In this document: positions 1 through 8,042 of the stretch, piece by piece
How positions within the stretch are numbered: position 1 is the stretch's first letter
How the letters are laid out: every line of letters starts with the position of its first letter
From: an uncultured Erythrobacter sp.
GTDB taxonomy: Bacteria; Pseudomonadota; Alphaproteobacteria; Sphingomonadales; Sphingomonadaceae
Direction: 5' to 3'
Length of the DNA stretch: 64,000 nucleotides
Assembly: GCA_947501005.1 (NCBI GenBank)
Contig: CANMTU010000001.1
Span: 2,655,407 to 2,719,406, forward strand
Made by a program: the position numbers and the translations under genes
Notes under the pieces: model-generated
Databases searched by the model: none
What the model saw: the letters and a program-made list of their open reading frames with translations, nothing else
Told to the model about the DNA's origin: nothing

Positions 1-1748
1 ACCCGGCCGGTCTCGTCCGCGCGCTCGTATGTCTCGTGCGTCACCATGCCCTGCGTGAACAGCGAAGCGAAGGGCTCCTTGACGTCGACCAGCCCGATGC
101 GGTTGAGCGCACGGGTCCAGAAGCGGGCGTAGAGCAGGTGCAGGATCGCATGCTCGACGCCGCCGATATACTGATCGACCGGCAGCCACTTGGCGATCTC
201 CTCGCGGTCGAACGGCTTGCCCGAAGGCTGGCTGGCGAAGCGCAGGAAATACCAGGAGGAATCGGCGAAAGTGTCGAGCGTGTCGGTTTCCCGCCGCGCT
301 GCTTCGCCGCAAGTCGGGCAATCGACGCGGCTCCACGTCGGATGCCGTTCGAGCGGATTGCCCGGCGTCCTGAAATCGACATCCTCGGGCAGCGTGATCG
401 GCAGGCTGCTTTTGGGCGCGGGGACGACACCGCACTTTTCGCAGTGGATGAACGGGATCGGCGTGCCCCAATAGCGCTGGCGCGATACGCCCCAGTCGCG
501 CAAGCGCCAGACGGTCTTGCCTTCGCCCAGACCCTGCGCCTCGATGCGGCGGATGATCTCGCGCTTGGCATCCTCGACGCTCATCCCGTCAAGGAAACCG
601 GAATTGACGATGACGCCCTCGCCGCTTTCGGCTTCGCCCTGGAAGGGCTTACCGGCGTCCCCGGCGCTCGGCGCGACCACGCGGGGGATCGGCAGGCCGT
701 ATTTGGTGGCGAATTCGAAGTCGCGCTGGTCGTGACCCGGCACGGCCATGATCGCGCCGGTGCCGTAATCCATCAGCACGAAGTTCGCGATATAGACCGG
801 CAGGTCGGCGCCGGTGAAGGGATGCCGCGCGGTGATGCCGGTATCGAAACCGAGCTTCTCCGCGGTTTCCAGCTCCGCCGCCGTGGTACCGCCACGTTTG
901 CACAGCGCGATGAACTCGCGCGCCGCCTCACTGCCAAGCGCTTGGGCGACTGGATGATCGGCGGCGACCGCCACAAAGCTCGCGCCGAAGATCGTGTCAG
1001 GCCGGGTGGTATAGACCGGCAGTTTTTCGCCGTTCGACAGATCGAAGCTGAATTCGAGGCCGCGCGACTTGCCGATCCAGTTCTCCTGCATCAGCTTGAC
1101 CTTGTCCGGCCAGTTCTCGAGGCCGCCCAAGCCTTCCAGCAGTTCCTCGGCAAAGTCGGTAATCTTGAGGAACCACTGCGCCAGCTTGCGCCGTTCGACC
1201 GGGGCGCCGCTGCGCCAGCCCTTGCCGTCGATCACCTGCTCGTTGGCGAGCACGGTCATGTCGACCGGGTCCCAATTGACCTCGCTCTCCTTGCGATAGA
1301 CGAGGCCGGCTTCGTAGAGGTCGAGGAACAGCGCCTGTTCGTGGCCGTAATAGTCGGGCTCGCAGGTCGCCAGCTCGCGGCTCCAGTCGAGCGCGAAGCC
1401 GAGGCGTTTCAACTGCGCCTTCATGTGTTCGATGTTGTCGCGCGTCCAGCCGCCGGGGTGGACGCCCTTTTCCATCGCCGCGTTTTCCGCCGGCATGCCG
1501 AAGGCGTCCCACCCCATCGGGTGCAGCACCTCGTGCCCGGTCGCGCGTTTGTAGCGCGCCAGCACGTCGCCCATCGTGTAGTTGCGGACATGGCCGATAT
1601 GGATGCGCCCGCTGGGATAGGGGAACATCTCCAGCACGTAGCTTTTCGGCTTGGTGCTGTCGCTGTCGGCGCGGAAGGTCTGGGCATCCGCCCACGCGGC
1701 CTGCCAGCGCGGGTCGGCCGAGGCGGGATCGAAACGGGTGTCGCTCAT
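1..1748 (-). CDS. leuS: Leucyl-tRNA synthetase, 3' part missing at window edge
   Basis: Class I aminoacyl-tRNA synthetase that charges tRNA-Leu in the cytoplasm. About 582 residues of a usual 840-870 are visible. The ATG at 1748 gives [16 protein letters not shown], a normal LeuS N-terminus. The HIGH-type ATP motif reads HMGH at residues 50-53, after PYPSGRI. The CP1 editing domain follows, with [10 protein letters not shown] and a conserved GHDQRD segment. The KMSKS loop and anticodon-binding domain would lie beyond base 1. The DUF3576 lipoprotein gene lies 49 bp upstream on the same strand, so the two are probably co-transcribed. The family call is secure; only the truncation by the window limits it. 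Confidence 0.96.
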   Translation of the reverse strand, partial: MSDTRFDPASADPRWQAAWADAQTFRADSDSTKPKSYVLEMFPYPSGRIHIGHVRNYTMGDVLARYKRATGHEVLHPMGWDAFGMPAENAAMEKGVHPGGWTRDNIEHMKAQLKRLGFALDWSRELATCEPDYYGHEQALFLDLYEAGLVYRKESEVNWDPVDMTVLANEQVIDGKGWRSGAPVERRKLAQWFLKITDFAEELLEGLGGLENWPDKVKLMQENWIGKSRGLEFSFDLSNGEKLPVYTTRPDTIFGASFVAVAADHPVAQALGSEAAREFIALCKRGGTTAAELETAEKLGFDTGITARHPFTGADLPVYIANFVLMDYGTGAIMAVPGHDQRDFEFATKYGLPIPRVVAPSAGDAGKPFQGEAESGEGVIVNSGFLDGMSVEDAKREIIRRIEAQGLGEGKTVWRLRDWGVSRQRYWGTPIPFIHCEKCGVVPAPKSSLPITLPEDVDFRTPGNPLERHPTWSRVDCPTCGEAARRETDTLDTFADSSWYFLRFASQPSGKPFDREEIAKWLPVDQYIGGVEHAILHLLYARFWTRALNRIGLVDVKEPFASLFTQGMVTHETYERADETGR

Positions 1749-1797
1749 GGCGCCGATGCCTTAGGCAATTCGCGCATAAAAGAAAGGCGCCACGCCG

Positions 1798-2247
1798 TCA
1801 GGAGGCGATCGCTTCGCGGCGCAGCTGCCGTGCCTTGGTAAGGATGATGTCCTCCAGCTTCTGCACGGTGGCCGCCTGCACCGGCGCATCTGCCCATTGC
1901 CCGCCCTGATTGACCTGCCGGCTGGCCGACACCCGCACCGCGTCGGCGCGCAGGTCCCGGTCGAGGACGGTCACGGTCATCTTCACCCGCTCATTCGGAT
2001 TATCGGCACGCGAATACCAGTCGGTCACGATCACGCCGCCGGCGCTGTCGGCCTGCAGCAGCGGCGCAAAGCTCACCGTGTCGAGCGCCGCGCGCCACAG
2101 ATAGGAGTTCACCCCGATGGTCGACACCTGCGAGGCGGCAAGGTCCGCCTGCGGTCGTTCCCCGCCCCCGCAGGCGGCGAGGCCGATGGTCGCGGCAGCC
2201 AGCGCGGCGATAGCGGCGGGGCGGTGATAGGTCTTGGGCATACGCAT
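1798..2247 (-). CDS. DUF3576 family lipoprotein
   Basis: Predicted lipoprotein of 149 residues, conserved next to leuS in alphaproteobacteria; its molecular role is unknown. The N-terminus MRMPKTYHRP is followed by a hydrophobic stretch and the lipobox LAAC, with Cys26 as the likely lipidated residue. The mature part carries the DUF3576 features VSTIGVNSYLWRAALDT and a later VSASRQ segment. An in-frame upstream extension exists, but the chosen ATG at 2247 has a GAAGGA ribosome-binding site 6-7 nt upstream and puts the signal peptide at the N-terminus. It probably localises to the outer membrane or periplasm. Family assignment is from memory of the domain pattern. Confidence 0.82.
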   Translation of the reverse strand: MRMPKTYHRPAAIAALAAATIGLAACGGGERPQADLAASQVSTIGVNSYLWRAALDTVSFAPLLQADSAGGVIVTDWYSRADNPNERVKMTVTVLDRDLRADAVRVSASRQVNQGGQWADAPVQAATVQKLEDIILTKARQLRREAIAS

Positions 2248-2574
2248 ATTCGATCCTTCGACAAGGAGCGGTGAACTGTCAGGTGCGGCTCTATAGTCCA
2301 AGTACCGCCGCGAACAAGGTCGGCCGGAAGGACCCCGCTTTTTCCGGCCCATGCGCCCAATTGCCGTGAACCCGGCCTTAATTCCGGTATCAACGATTAC
2401 CATGTGTGGGGCGCGGGACACACCTGTCATGTTTCGCTCTGGGACTTTGCGGATGGGGTGGCGCATGGCGCATATGCGCCTTACCTCTGGCGGTAACGGG
2501 GTCGCGGCATCGGCGCGGCTCAGGAACCATTCAGTCCGACGAACGCAGTATGGTCGGACTGGCGCGAAAACAGG
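2248..2574. other. 327-bp divergent intergenic region
   Basis: This gap separates the minus-strand DUF3576/leuS operon from the plus-strand exported protein at 2575. It must hold promoters for both directions. I see no convincing sigma-factor consensus, RNA gene or repeat in it. Short reading frames here have no ribosome-binding site or recognisable protein pattern. Confidence 0.5.
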
Positions 2575-3357
2575 ATGCGACGTTCGATGGGCAAGGCACG
2601 GGAAGGCAAACGCACGGGTCGGCTATCGCCGGCGCTGCTTGCTGGCGCCGCGCTTGCACTCGGGCTGCCGGGCGCCGGTCTGGCCGTGGCGTCGAAGAAC
2701 GCGGCTTCTGCACCGGTTGCAACCACGCTCGATTTCCTGCCGTTCACGCCCGCCGGGGCCGATCCGCATCTCGCGCAGAAAGTGGCCGCGCTGGTTGGCG
2801 AGGATGCCTTGCGGTTCACGCCGGCAAGCAAGCCGCGCCCCGACCGCGATCGCACGGTGACCTTCGCAGTCCGGGTGGACGACAAGCTTGCACGCTCCAT
2901 CGGTGCGCGCCCGGCGGTCGAACCCGTGCTGACCATATCGTCCGGCGGCGAGGCGGCAACGTCGCTCGCCTCCTCGCGTTATAATCTTGGTATCGCGCGC
3001 GGGTATCAGGGCTTCGCCAAGCCGGCGATGGATGTCGGCAGGGCGACGCCGAAGGTCGCCTTGCGCGATTTCTCCATGCCTGATCTCAAGACCCTCAAGT
3101 CCGAACGCGAGGACGAGCCGAGCCGGTTCCAGTCGCGCGTCGCGCTCGAGCAGGAAGGGCGCCTCGGCCGGGCGCCCGGTACCCTCGAAGGGGCTGGCGA
3201 ACAGCGGATCGACGTCAGCGGGTCCTATCGGCTCAGCCGCAATCTCGACCTGACGGCGGGTGTGCGGCTTTCGCAGGAACGCGACCGCCTCGCCCCGCTG
3301 ACCAATGGCGTGGAAGACGATCAGGCGGTCTATGTCGGAACCCAGATAAAGTTCTGA
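2575..3357 (+). CDS. Exported hypothetical protein with a barrel-like C-terminus
   Basis: A protein of 260 residues that I do not recognise as a named family. It has a basic N-terminus and a hydrophobic segment, about residues 17-39, rich in Ala, Leu and Gly: a typical Sec signal peptide with likely cleavage near LAVAS. The last 50 residues alternate polar and hydrophobic (IDVSGSYRLS, LDLTAGVRLS, AVYVGTQIKF) and end in Phe. That is a common signature of outer-membrane beta strands, so surface-membrane localisation is inferred. A second in-frame ATG at 2587 is an equally possible start. It stands alone between divergent and unrelated genes. Confidence 0.7.
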   Translation: MRRSMGKAREGKRTGRLSPALLAGAALALGLPGAGLAVASKNAASAPVATTLDFLPFTPAGADPHLAQKVAALVGEDALRFTPASKPRPDRDRTVTFAVRVDDKLARSIGARPAVEPVLTISSGGEAATSLASSRYNLGIARGYQGFAKPAMDVGRATPKVALRDFSMPDLKTLKSEREDEPSRFQSRVALEQEGRLGRAPGTLEGAGEQRIDVSGSYRLSRNLDLTAGVRLSQERDRLAPLTNGVEDDQAVYVGTQIKF

Positions 3358-3507
3358 CCTTGCGCGTGGCCGGCCGCGGCGCGCGTTTCGTTTACATACC
3401 CGACCTTCCGCCGCGATCTCTTGCGATAGCGGCCAAGAAACGCCTTGTCGTGCGCGCGGGCCGTCGCCTACACGCAGGGGAAAGAGACGAAAAAACGGAG
3501 AAGGATC

Positions 3508-4233
3508 ATGGGTAAGGTTGCCATCGTCACCGGCGGCACGCGCGGCATCGGGCGCGCCATCTGCGAAAGGCTGCGCGACGAGCTCGGCGCGACCGTCATT
3601 GCCAATTACGCCGGCAATGACGATGCGGCCCGGGCCTTTTCCGACCAGACCGGTATCCGGACGATCAAGTTCGACGTCGGCGATCACGAGGCGGCGGTGG
3701 CGGGCTGCCAGCAGGTCGAGGACGAGCATGGCGGGATCGACATGCTGGTCAACAATGCCGGCATCACGCGCGACGGCACGCTGCTCCGCATGAATTTCGA
3801 CGACTGGAACGAGGTCATGCGCATCAATCTCGGCGGGTGCTTCAACATGGCCAAGGCGGCGTTCCCCGGCATGAAGGAGCGCGGCTGGGGCCGGATCGTC
3901 AATATCGGCTCGATCAACGGGCAGGCCGGGCAATACGGGCAGGTGAACTACGCCGCCGCAAAGAGCGGCATTCACGGCTTCACCAAGGCGCTGGCCCAAG
4001 AAGGCGCGCGCTTCGGCATCACGGTCAACGCCATCGCACCCGGCTATATCGACACCGACATGGTTGCCGCCGTGCCCGAACCGGTGCTGGAAAAGATCGT
4101 CGCCAAGATCCCGGTCGGCCGACTCGGCAAGGCGGACGAGATCGCGCGCGGCGTCGCCTTCCTGTGCAGCGAGGATGCCGGCTTCGTCACCGGTTCGACG
4201 ATGAGCATCAATGGCGGGCAGCACATGTATTGA
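3508..4233 (+). CDS. phaB: Acetoacetyl-CoA reductase (SDR family)
   Basis: NADPH-dependent short-chain dehydrogenase that reduces acetoacetyl-CoA to (R)-3-hydroxybutyryl-CoA for polyhydroxybutyrate synthesis. It is 241 residues, the usual PhaB length. The Rossmann motif TGGTRGIG spans residues 8-15 and NNAG 82-85. The catalytic Ser135, Tyr148 and Lys152 (YAAAK) are all present. The start at 3508 is set by a strong GGAGAAGGA site 5 nt upstream; a longer in-frame extension to 3445 is unlikely. No phaA or phaC is in the window, so the pathway is incomplete here. FabG-like activity is the main alternative. Confidence 0.9.
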   Translation: MGKVAIVTGGTRGIGRAICERLRDELGATVIANYAGNDDAARAFSDQTGIRTIKFDVGDHEAAVAGCQQVEDEHGGIDMLVNNAGITRDGTLLRMNFDDWNEVMRINLGGCFNMAKAAFPGMKERGWGRIVNIGSINGQAGQYGQVNYAAAKSGIHGFTKALAQEGARFGITVNAIAPGYIDTDMVAAVPEPVLEKIVAKIPVGRLGKADEIARGVAFLCSEDAGFVTGSTMSINGGQHMY

Positions 4234-4245
4234 GACTGGCATAGT

Positions 4246-4270
4246 GGCGGAAGCGACCATCGCTTCCGCC
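4246..4270. terminator. 10-bp hairpin between convergent genes
   Basis: A perfect 10-bp stem (GGCGGAAGCG with its complement) around a 5-nt loop lies between the ends of phaB and the LuxR-DUF4019 gene. There is no T-run on either side, so it may be a weak or factor-assisted bidirectional terminator. Confidence 0.4.
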
Positions 4271-4284
4271 GGCTGAACCAGCGC

Positions 4285-5043
4285 CTATTCGATGTAGATT
4301 CCGGCGACCTTCCATGCGCCGTCTTCCCGAATCATGGATAGAGTCTCGACCTTGGCGTCGGCGCTGTTTCCGAAGTTGGTCTCGAACGTCACGATGCGAT
4401 AGTCCTGCGGGGTAGGCGGCGCATCGACTGAACGCAGCCTGCGCGATACCGCCTGGCCCAGCGGAACGCGGACTTTGCGCGAAATATCGGTCCACACCTG
4501 CAAGGTGTTCGCCGCGCGGAAAGCCGCCGCGGTCCCTGCGTAGCTTGTCGCCCAATCCTCGGCATCGCCCAGTTCGAGCCAGTCGCGCGCCGCGTTTTCC
4601 GCCGCACGGTTCGATTCCTGCGCGGCGGCAGTGTCTGCCGCCGGACCGTTGCCCGGCAGCGCTCCTGCAACGGCCAGGGCCAGTAGGGTCGAAAACATGA
4701 TCATAACTCCAATGCTCCAGGCGAGGGTTCGCCGTCGGCCCTGCACCGCGGGTTGCGGCCCCTGGGGCTGAACGGAAACATCGGCCGGGCCCGCGAGATC
4801 GGCACCCCCCAAATCCTCGTCCGCAAGATTATCGGGGGGCGCGCCTTCGACCGTCAGCAGCAGGCGCGCCGCTTGCTTGCTGCTCGTCACGGAAAGCTTG
4901 CGCCGTGCGGTGCGCAGCCGGTCGTTGATCGTGTGGACGGACAGGTCGAGGGTGCGCGCCATCGATTTCGCATCATGTCCGCGCAGAAGCAGCCGCAGCG
5001 CTTCCTTCTCCTTGTCGGTCAGGTTTTCGTAGCCTTCGGGCAT
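4285..5043 (-). CDS. Membrane-anchored LuxR-type HTH protein with DUF4019 domain
   Basis: A 252-residue protein with three parts. Residues about 5-65 form a GerE/LuxR helix-turn-helix (LTDKEKEALRLLLRG and LSVHTINDRLRTARRKL). After a linker rich in Gly, Pro and Ala comes one transmembrane helix at about 107-129. The C-terminal 105 residues match DUF4019, a predicted periplasmic domain (WLELGDAEDWATSY, then SMIREDGAWKVAGIYI). The layout suggests a one-component regulator with its DNA-binding domain inside and its sensor outside, with no kinase or receiver. Target genes cannot be inferred. It faces phaB tail to tail and is divergent from the small RHH gene. Confidence 0.85.
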   Translation of the reverse strand: MPEGYENLTDKEKEALRLLLRGHDAKSMARTLDLSVHTINDRLRTARRKLSVTSSKQAARLLLTVEGAPPDNLADEDLGGADLAGPADVSVQPQGPQPAVQGRRRTLAWSIGVMIMFSTLLALAVAGALPGNGPAADTAAAQESNRAAENAARDWLELGDAEDWATSYAGTAAAFRAANTLQVWTDISRKVRVPLGQAVSRRLRSVDAPPTPQDYRIVTFETNFGNSADAKVETLSMIREDGAWKVAGIYIE

Positions 5044-5127
5044 CGCGTGGTCCTAACCGCCCGGGCGCCCCCTTCCGACCCCCAAAAACTTGTGGAACCG
5101 CCGTGGCTGCTTTGCCATGCCCCGCCC

Positions 5128-5358
5128 ATGGCCCCACCCTATCATCCGCCGCGCAAATATTCCGTGCGCATCGAAGGGCACCGCACCTCGATCAGCCTGG
5201 AGCCATTGTTCTGGGACATGCTCGGGGAAGCCGCGCGGGCGGAGGGCATTGCGCGCAACGCCCTGGTCGCGCGGATCGATGCGGAGCGTATCAGGGCCAC
5301 AACCTCGCCCGGCCTCGCCAGCGCGATCCGCGTCTGGCTGGTTGCGAACCGCACATGA
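5128..5358 (+). CDS. Ribbon-helix-helix domain small protein
   Basis: A 76-residue protein. It contains YSVRIEGHRTSISLEPLFWDML followed by AEGIARNALVARI, the pattern of the RHH_4 (aryl-sulfate sulfotransferase-like RHH) family common in alphaproteobacteria. Such proteins are probable dimeric DNA-binding regulators. Translation from ATG 5128 is preferred because the conserved part begins almost at once; there is no strong ribosome-binding site. It is divergently placed from the LuxR-DUF4019 gene, 84 bp away, and ends at a strong hairpin. Targets unknown. Confidence 0.75.
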   Translation: MAPPYHPPRKYSVRIEGHRTSISLEPLFWDMLGEAARAEGIARNALVARIDAERIRATTSPGLASAIRVWLVANRT

Positions 5359-5362
5359 AAAC

Positions 5363-5386
5363 GGCGGCAGGATCGCTCCTGCCGCC
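5363..5386. terminator. Bidirectional terminator hairpin
   Basis: A perfect 10-bp stem GGCGGCAGGA/TCCTGCCGCC with a tcgc loop lies between two convergent genes. Read on the minus strand it is followed by CGTTTT, giving a usable U-tract for the gene at 5412-5639. It can also stop the plus-strand RHH gene. Confidence 0.75.
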
Positions 5387-5411
5387 GCATCTTCTGGCAT
5401 TATCCGTCCGG

Positions 5412-5639
5412 TCAGTACTTCGCGGTCGCGTCGCTGGCCGGGTAGGTTTCGTCCAGAGCCTCGTCGGTCCGGCTCATCGTGTCGCCGCTGGTGCGGGTGG
5501 CGGCGGCACCGGCATCGCGGAAGGCGCCGTTGGGCTGACCGTCGGCGAAGGCCACGCCGTTGCGGTCCTTCTGCGAGTTTTCGTAATACTTGTACCCGGC
5601 ATAGCCGATGGCGCCGAGGGTTGCGAGTTTGAGAAGCAT
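5412..5639 (-). CDS. Small single-pass membrane protein
   Basis: A 75-residue protein beginning MLLKLATLGAIGYAGYKYYE, so one short hydrophobic helix at about residues 3-19 followed by a hydrophilic tail. The tail ends TSGDTMSRTDEALDETYPASD. I recall similar small proteins in Sphingomonadales but know no function. The start is set by a GAAAGGA ribosome-binding site about 7 nt upstream. It lies 66 bp downstream of murA on the same strand and may be read through from it. Confidence 0.65.
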   Translation of the reverse strand: MLLKLATLGAIGYAGYKYYENSQKDRNGVAFADGQPNGAFRDAGAAATRTSGDTMSRTDEALDETYPASDATAKY

Positions 5640-5705
5640 GCTGCGTCCTTTCGAGTCTGTGCCCCCTGAACGGTGCAACCCCCGGAAAGGTCCGTGGATA
5701 ATCGC

Positions 5706-6989
5706 CTAATCGTCGCCGACCCGCTCGATATCCGCGCCGACCAGTTGCAGCTTTTCCTCCAGCCGCTCGTACCCCCGGTCGAGGTGGTAGAGGCGGCGCA
5801 CGGTCGTCTCGCCCCGGGCCGCGAGGCCGGCGATGACCAGGCTCATCGAGGCGCGCAGATCGGTCGCCATGACCTCGGCGCCGGTGAGTCCGTCCACCCC
5901 GCGCACCACGGCGGTGCGGCCCGAGGTTTCGATGTCGGCCCCCATGCGCGCCAGTTCGGGCACGTGCATGAACCGGTTCTCGAAGATCGTCTCGGTCAGC
6001 ACGCTGGTGCCTTCGGCGAGGCACAGCAGGCTCATCAACTGGGCCTGCATGTCGGTCGCAAGGCCCGGGAACGGCGCGGTGGTTAGGTCCTGCGCCTTGA
6101 GCTTGCCATTCGCGGCGATGGTCATGCCGTTGCGGTCCGCCTCCACGCCCACCCCGATCTGGCGGAGGGCGTCGATGGTGGACGCCATGTCGTCGGCATC
6201 GGCGCCTTCCAGCCGCACCTCGCCCCCCGTGATGGCGGCGGCGCAGGCATAGGAGCCGGCCTCGATCCGGTCGGGCATGACGCGGTAGGTCGCGCCGTGC
6301 AGCTTGCGCGTGCCGTGGATCGTTAGGTCGGAGGACCCGATGCCCTCGATCTGAGCCCCCATCGCGGTGAGCAGTTTGCACAGGTCGACGATTTCCGGTT
6401 CGCGCGCGGCGTTGGTCAGCCGGCTGGTGCCGTTCGCCAGGACGGCGGCCATCAGCGCGTTCTCGGTCGCGCCGACGGAAACCACCGGGAAATCGAACGA
6501 ACCGCCCGGCAGGCCGCCATCGGGCGCGCTGGCCCGGACATAGCCTTGCGCCAGTTCGATCTCGGCCCCGAACGCCTCCAGCGCCTTCAGGTGCAGGTCG
6601 ATCGGGCGATTGCCGATGGCGCAGCCGCCGGGCAGCGAGACGGTCGCCTCGCCGGTGCGCGCCAGCAGCGGGCCGAGCACGAGGATCGAGGCGCGCATCT
6701 TGCGCACGAGATCGTATGGCGCGACCGAACTGGTGATCCGCATCGCTTCCAGCGTGACGTTGCGCCCGAATTCCTCGGGCCGCTTGCCGGGGATCGTATG
6801 GCTGACGCCGAACTGGCCCATCAGATGCTGGAACCCGTCGATATCAGCGAGGCGCGGCAGATTGCGCAGCGTCACCGCTTCCTCGGTCAGCAGGGCGCAG
6901 GGGATGAGGGTGAGTGCGGCGTTCTTCGCCCCCGAAATCGGAATCGTGCCGGAAAGGCGATTGCCGCCCTTGATGATGAGCTTGTCCAT
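5706..6989 (-). CDS. murA: UDP-N-acetylglucosamine 1-carboxyvinyltransferase
   Basis: First committed step of peptidoglycan synthesis: transfer of enolpyruvate from phosphoenolpyruvate to UDP-GlcNAc in the cytoplasm. The length of 427 residues is normal. SGAKNAA at residues 19-25 gives the conserved Lys22-Asn23 pair. [10 protein letters not shown] carries the catalytic Cys123, which is also the fosfomycin-reactive position; Cys rather than Asp predicts the sensitive form. It is divergent from galU across 139 bp, so two nucleotide-sugar genes share a control region. Confidence 0.97.
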   Translation of the reverse strand: MDKLIIKGGNRLSGTIPISGAKNAALTLIPCALLTEEAVTLRNLPRLADIDGFQHLMGQFGVSHTIPGKRPEEFGRNVTLEAMRITSSVAPYDLVRKMRASILVLGPLLARTGEATVSLPGGCAIGNRPIDLHLKALEAFGAEIELAQGYVRASAPDGGLPGGSFDFPVVSVGATENALMAAVLANGTSRLTNAAREPEIVDLCKLLTAMGAQIEGIGSSDLTIHGTRKLHGATYRVMPDRIEAGSYACAAAITGGEVRLEGADADDMASTIDALRQIGVGVEADRNGMTIAANGKLKAQDLTTAPFPGLATDMQAQLMSLLCLAEGTSVLTETIFENRFMHVPELARMGADIETSGRTAVVRGVDGLTGAEVMATDLRASMSLVIAGLAARGETTVRRLYHLDRGYERLEEKLQLVGADIERVGDD

Positions 6990-7128
6990 GGCTGCGATCT
7001 CTTAGCCGCACGCAGCCAGAGGGCAAGGGTGCCGGTCTGTCCCGTTTGAGGCCACCGAACGCATCATTCGATGGTTTCGCCGCCTTCCCGATTGACCCGG
7101 GCATGGGCGGCGCCATAGGCCTTCGCCC

Positions 7129-8004
7129 ATGACACACAAACCGATCAAGAAAGCCGTCTTCCCCGTCGCCGGTCTCGGCACGCGGTTCCTGCCCGCCACC
7201 AAGGCGATCCCCAAGGAACTCCTCCCGATCGTCGATCGCCCGCTGATCCAGTATGCGGTGGACGAGGCGCGCGAGGCGGGGATCGAACAGATCATCTTCG
7301 TCACCGGCCGCGGCAAGACCGCCATCGTCGAGCATTTCGACATCGCCTTCGAGCTTGAAACCACGATGGAACAGCGCGGCAAGGACCTCTCCGTGCTCGA
7401 TCCCACCCGCGCGACGCCGGGCGACATCATCACCGTGCGCCAGCAGGTGCCGCTCGGGCTCGGCCATGCGATCTGGTGCGCGCGGGCGATCGTGGGCGAC
7501 GATCCCTTCGCCATCCTCCTGCCCGACGAGCTGATGATCGGCGAGCCGGGCTGCATGAAGCAGATGGTCGAGGCGTATAACGAGGTCGGCGGCAATCTTA
7601 TCTCGGTCCTCGAAGTGCCGCAGGACGAGGTGTCGAGCTATGGCGTGATCGCGCCGGGCGAAACGAAGAGCGACACGCTGACCGAAGTCACCGGACTGGT
7701 GGAAAAGCCGGCCGCGGCAGAAGCGCCGTCGAACAAGATCATTTCCGGCCGCTACATCCTGCAGCCCGAAGTCATGCGCGTGCTGGAAAACCAGGGCAAG
7801 GGCGCGGGCGGCGAGATCCAGCTGACCGACGCGATGGCCCGCATGATCGGCGACCAGCCGTTCCACGCCGTTACCTTCGCCGGCAATCGCTACGATTGCG
7901 GCAGCAAGGCCGGCTTCGTCGAGGCGACCCTCGCCCTCGCGCTTGAGCGTGACGATATGGGCGCCGATATCCGTGCCATCGCGGAACGCTTGCTGGCCCG
8001 CTGA
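7129..8004 (+). CDS. galU: UTP-glucose-1-phosphate uridylyltransferase
   Basis: Makes UDP-glucose from UTP and glucose-1-phosphate, the precursor for exopolysaccharide and lipopolysaccharide sugars. It has 291 residues. The nucleotidyltransferase signature KAVFPVAGLGTRFLPATKA is at the N-terminus, followed by KELLPIVDRPLIQYAVDEA. The C-terminal part contains AGNRYDCGSKAGFVEA, typical of GalU. glnE begins 38 nt downstream and may be on the same transcript. Together with the phosphomannomutase/phosphoglucomutase at 60.4 kb it could supply UDP-glucose. Confidence 0.96.
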   Translation: MTHKPIKKAVFPVAGLGTRFLPATKAIPKELLPIVDRPLIQYAVDEAREAGIEQIIFVTGRGKTAIVEHFDIAFELETTMEQRGKDLSVLDPTRATPGDIITVRQQVPLGLGHAIWCARAIVGDDPFAILLPDELMIGEPGCMKQMVEAYNEVGGNLISVLEVPQDEVSSYGVIAPGETKSDTLTEVTGLVEKPAAAEAPSNKIISGRYILQPEVMRVLENQGKGAGGEIQLTDAMARMIGDQPFHAVTFAGNRYDCGSKAGFVEATLALALERDDMGADIRAIAERLLAR

Positions 8005-8042
8005 GCTTGCGCCGCCGGCCCTTGCGCGGCACAGCGCAGGGC

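Noticed and set aside
36..1841. A 601-codon plus-strand frame opposite leuS
   Set aside because: Sense strand encodes LeuS with HIGH motif and editing domain; the opposite frame is a GC-bias artefact.
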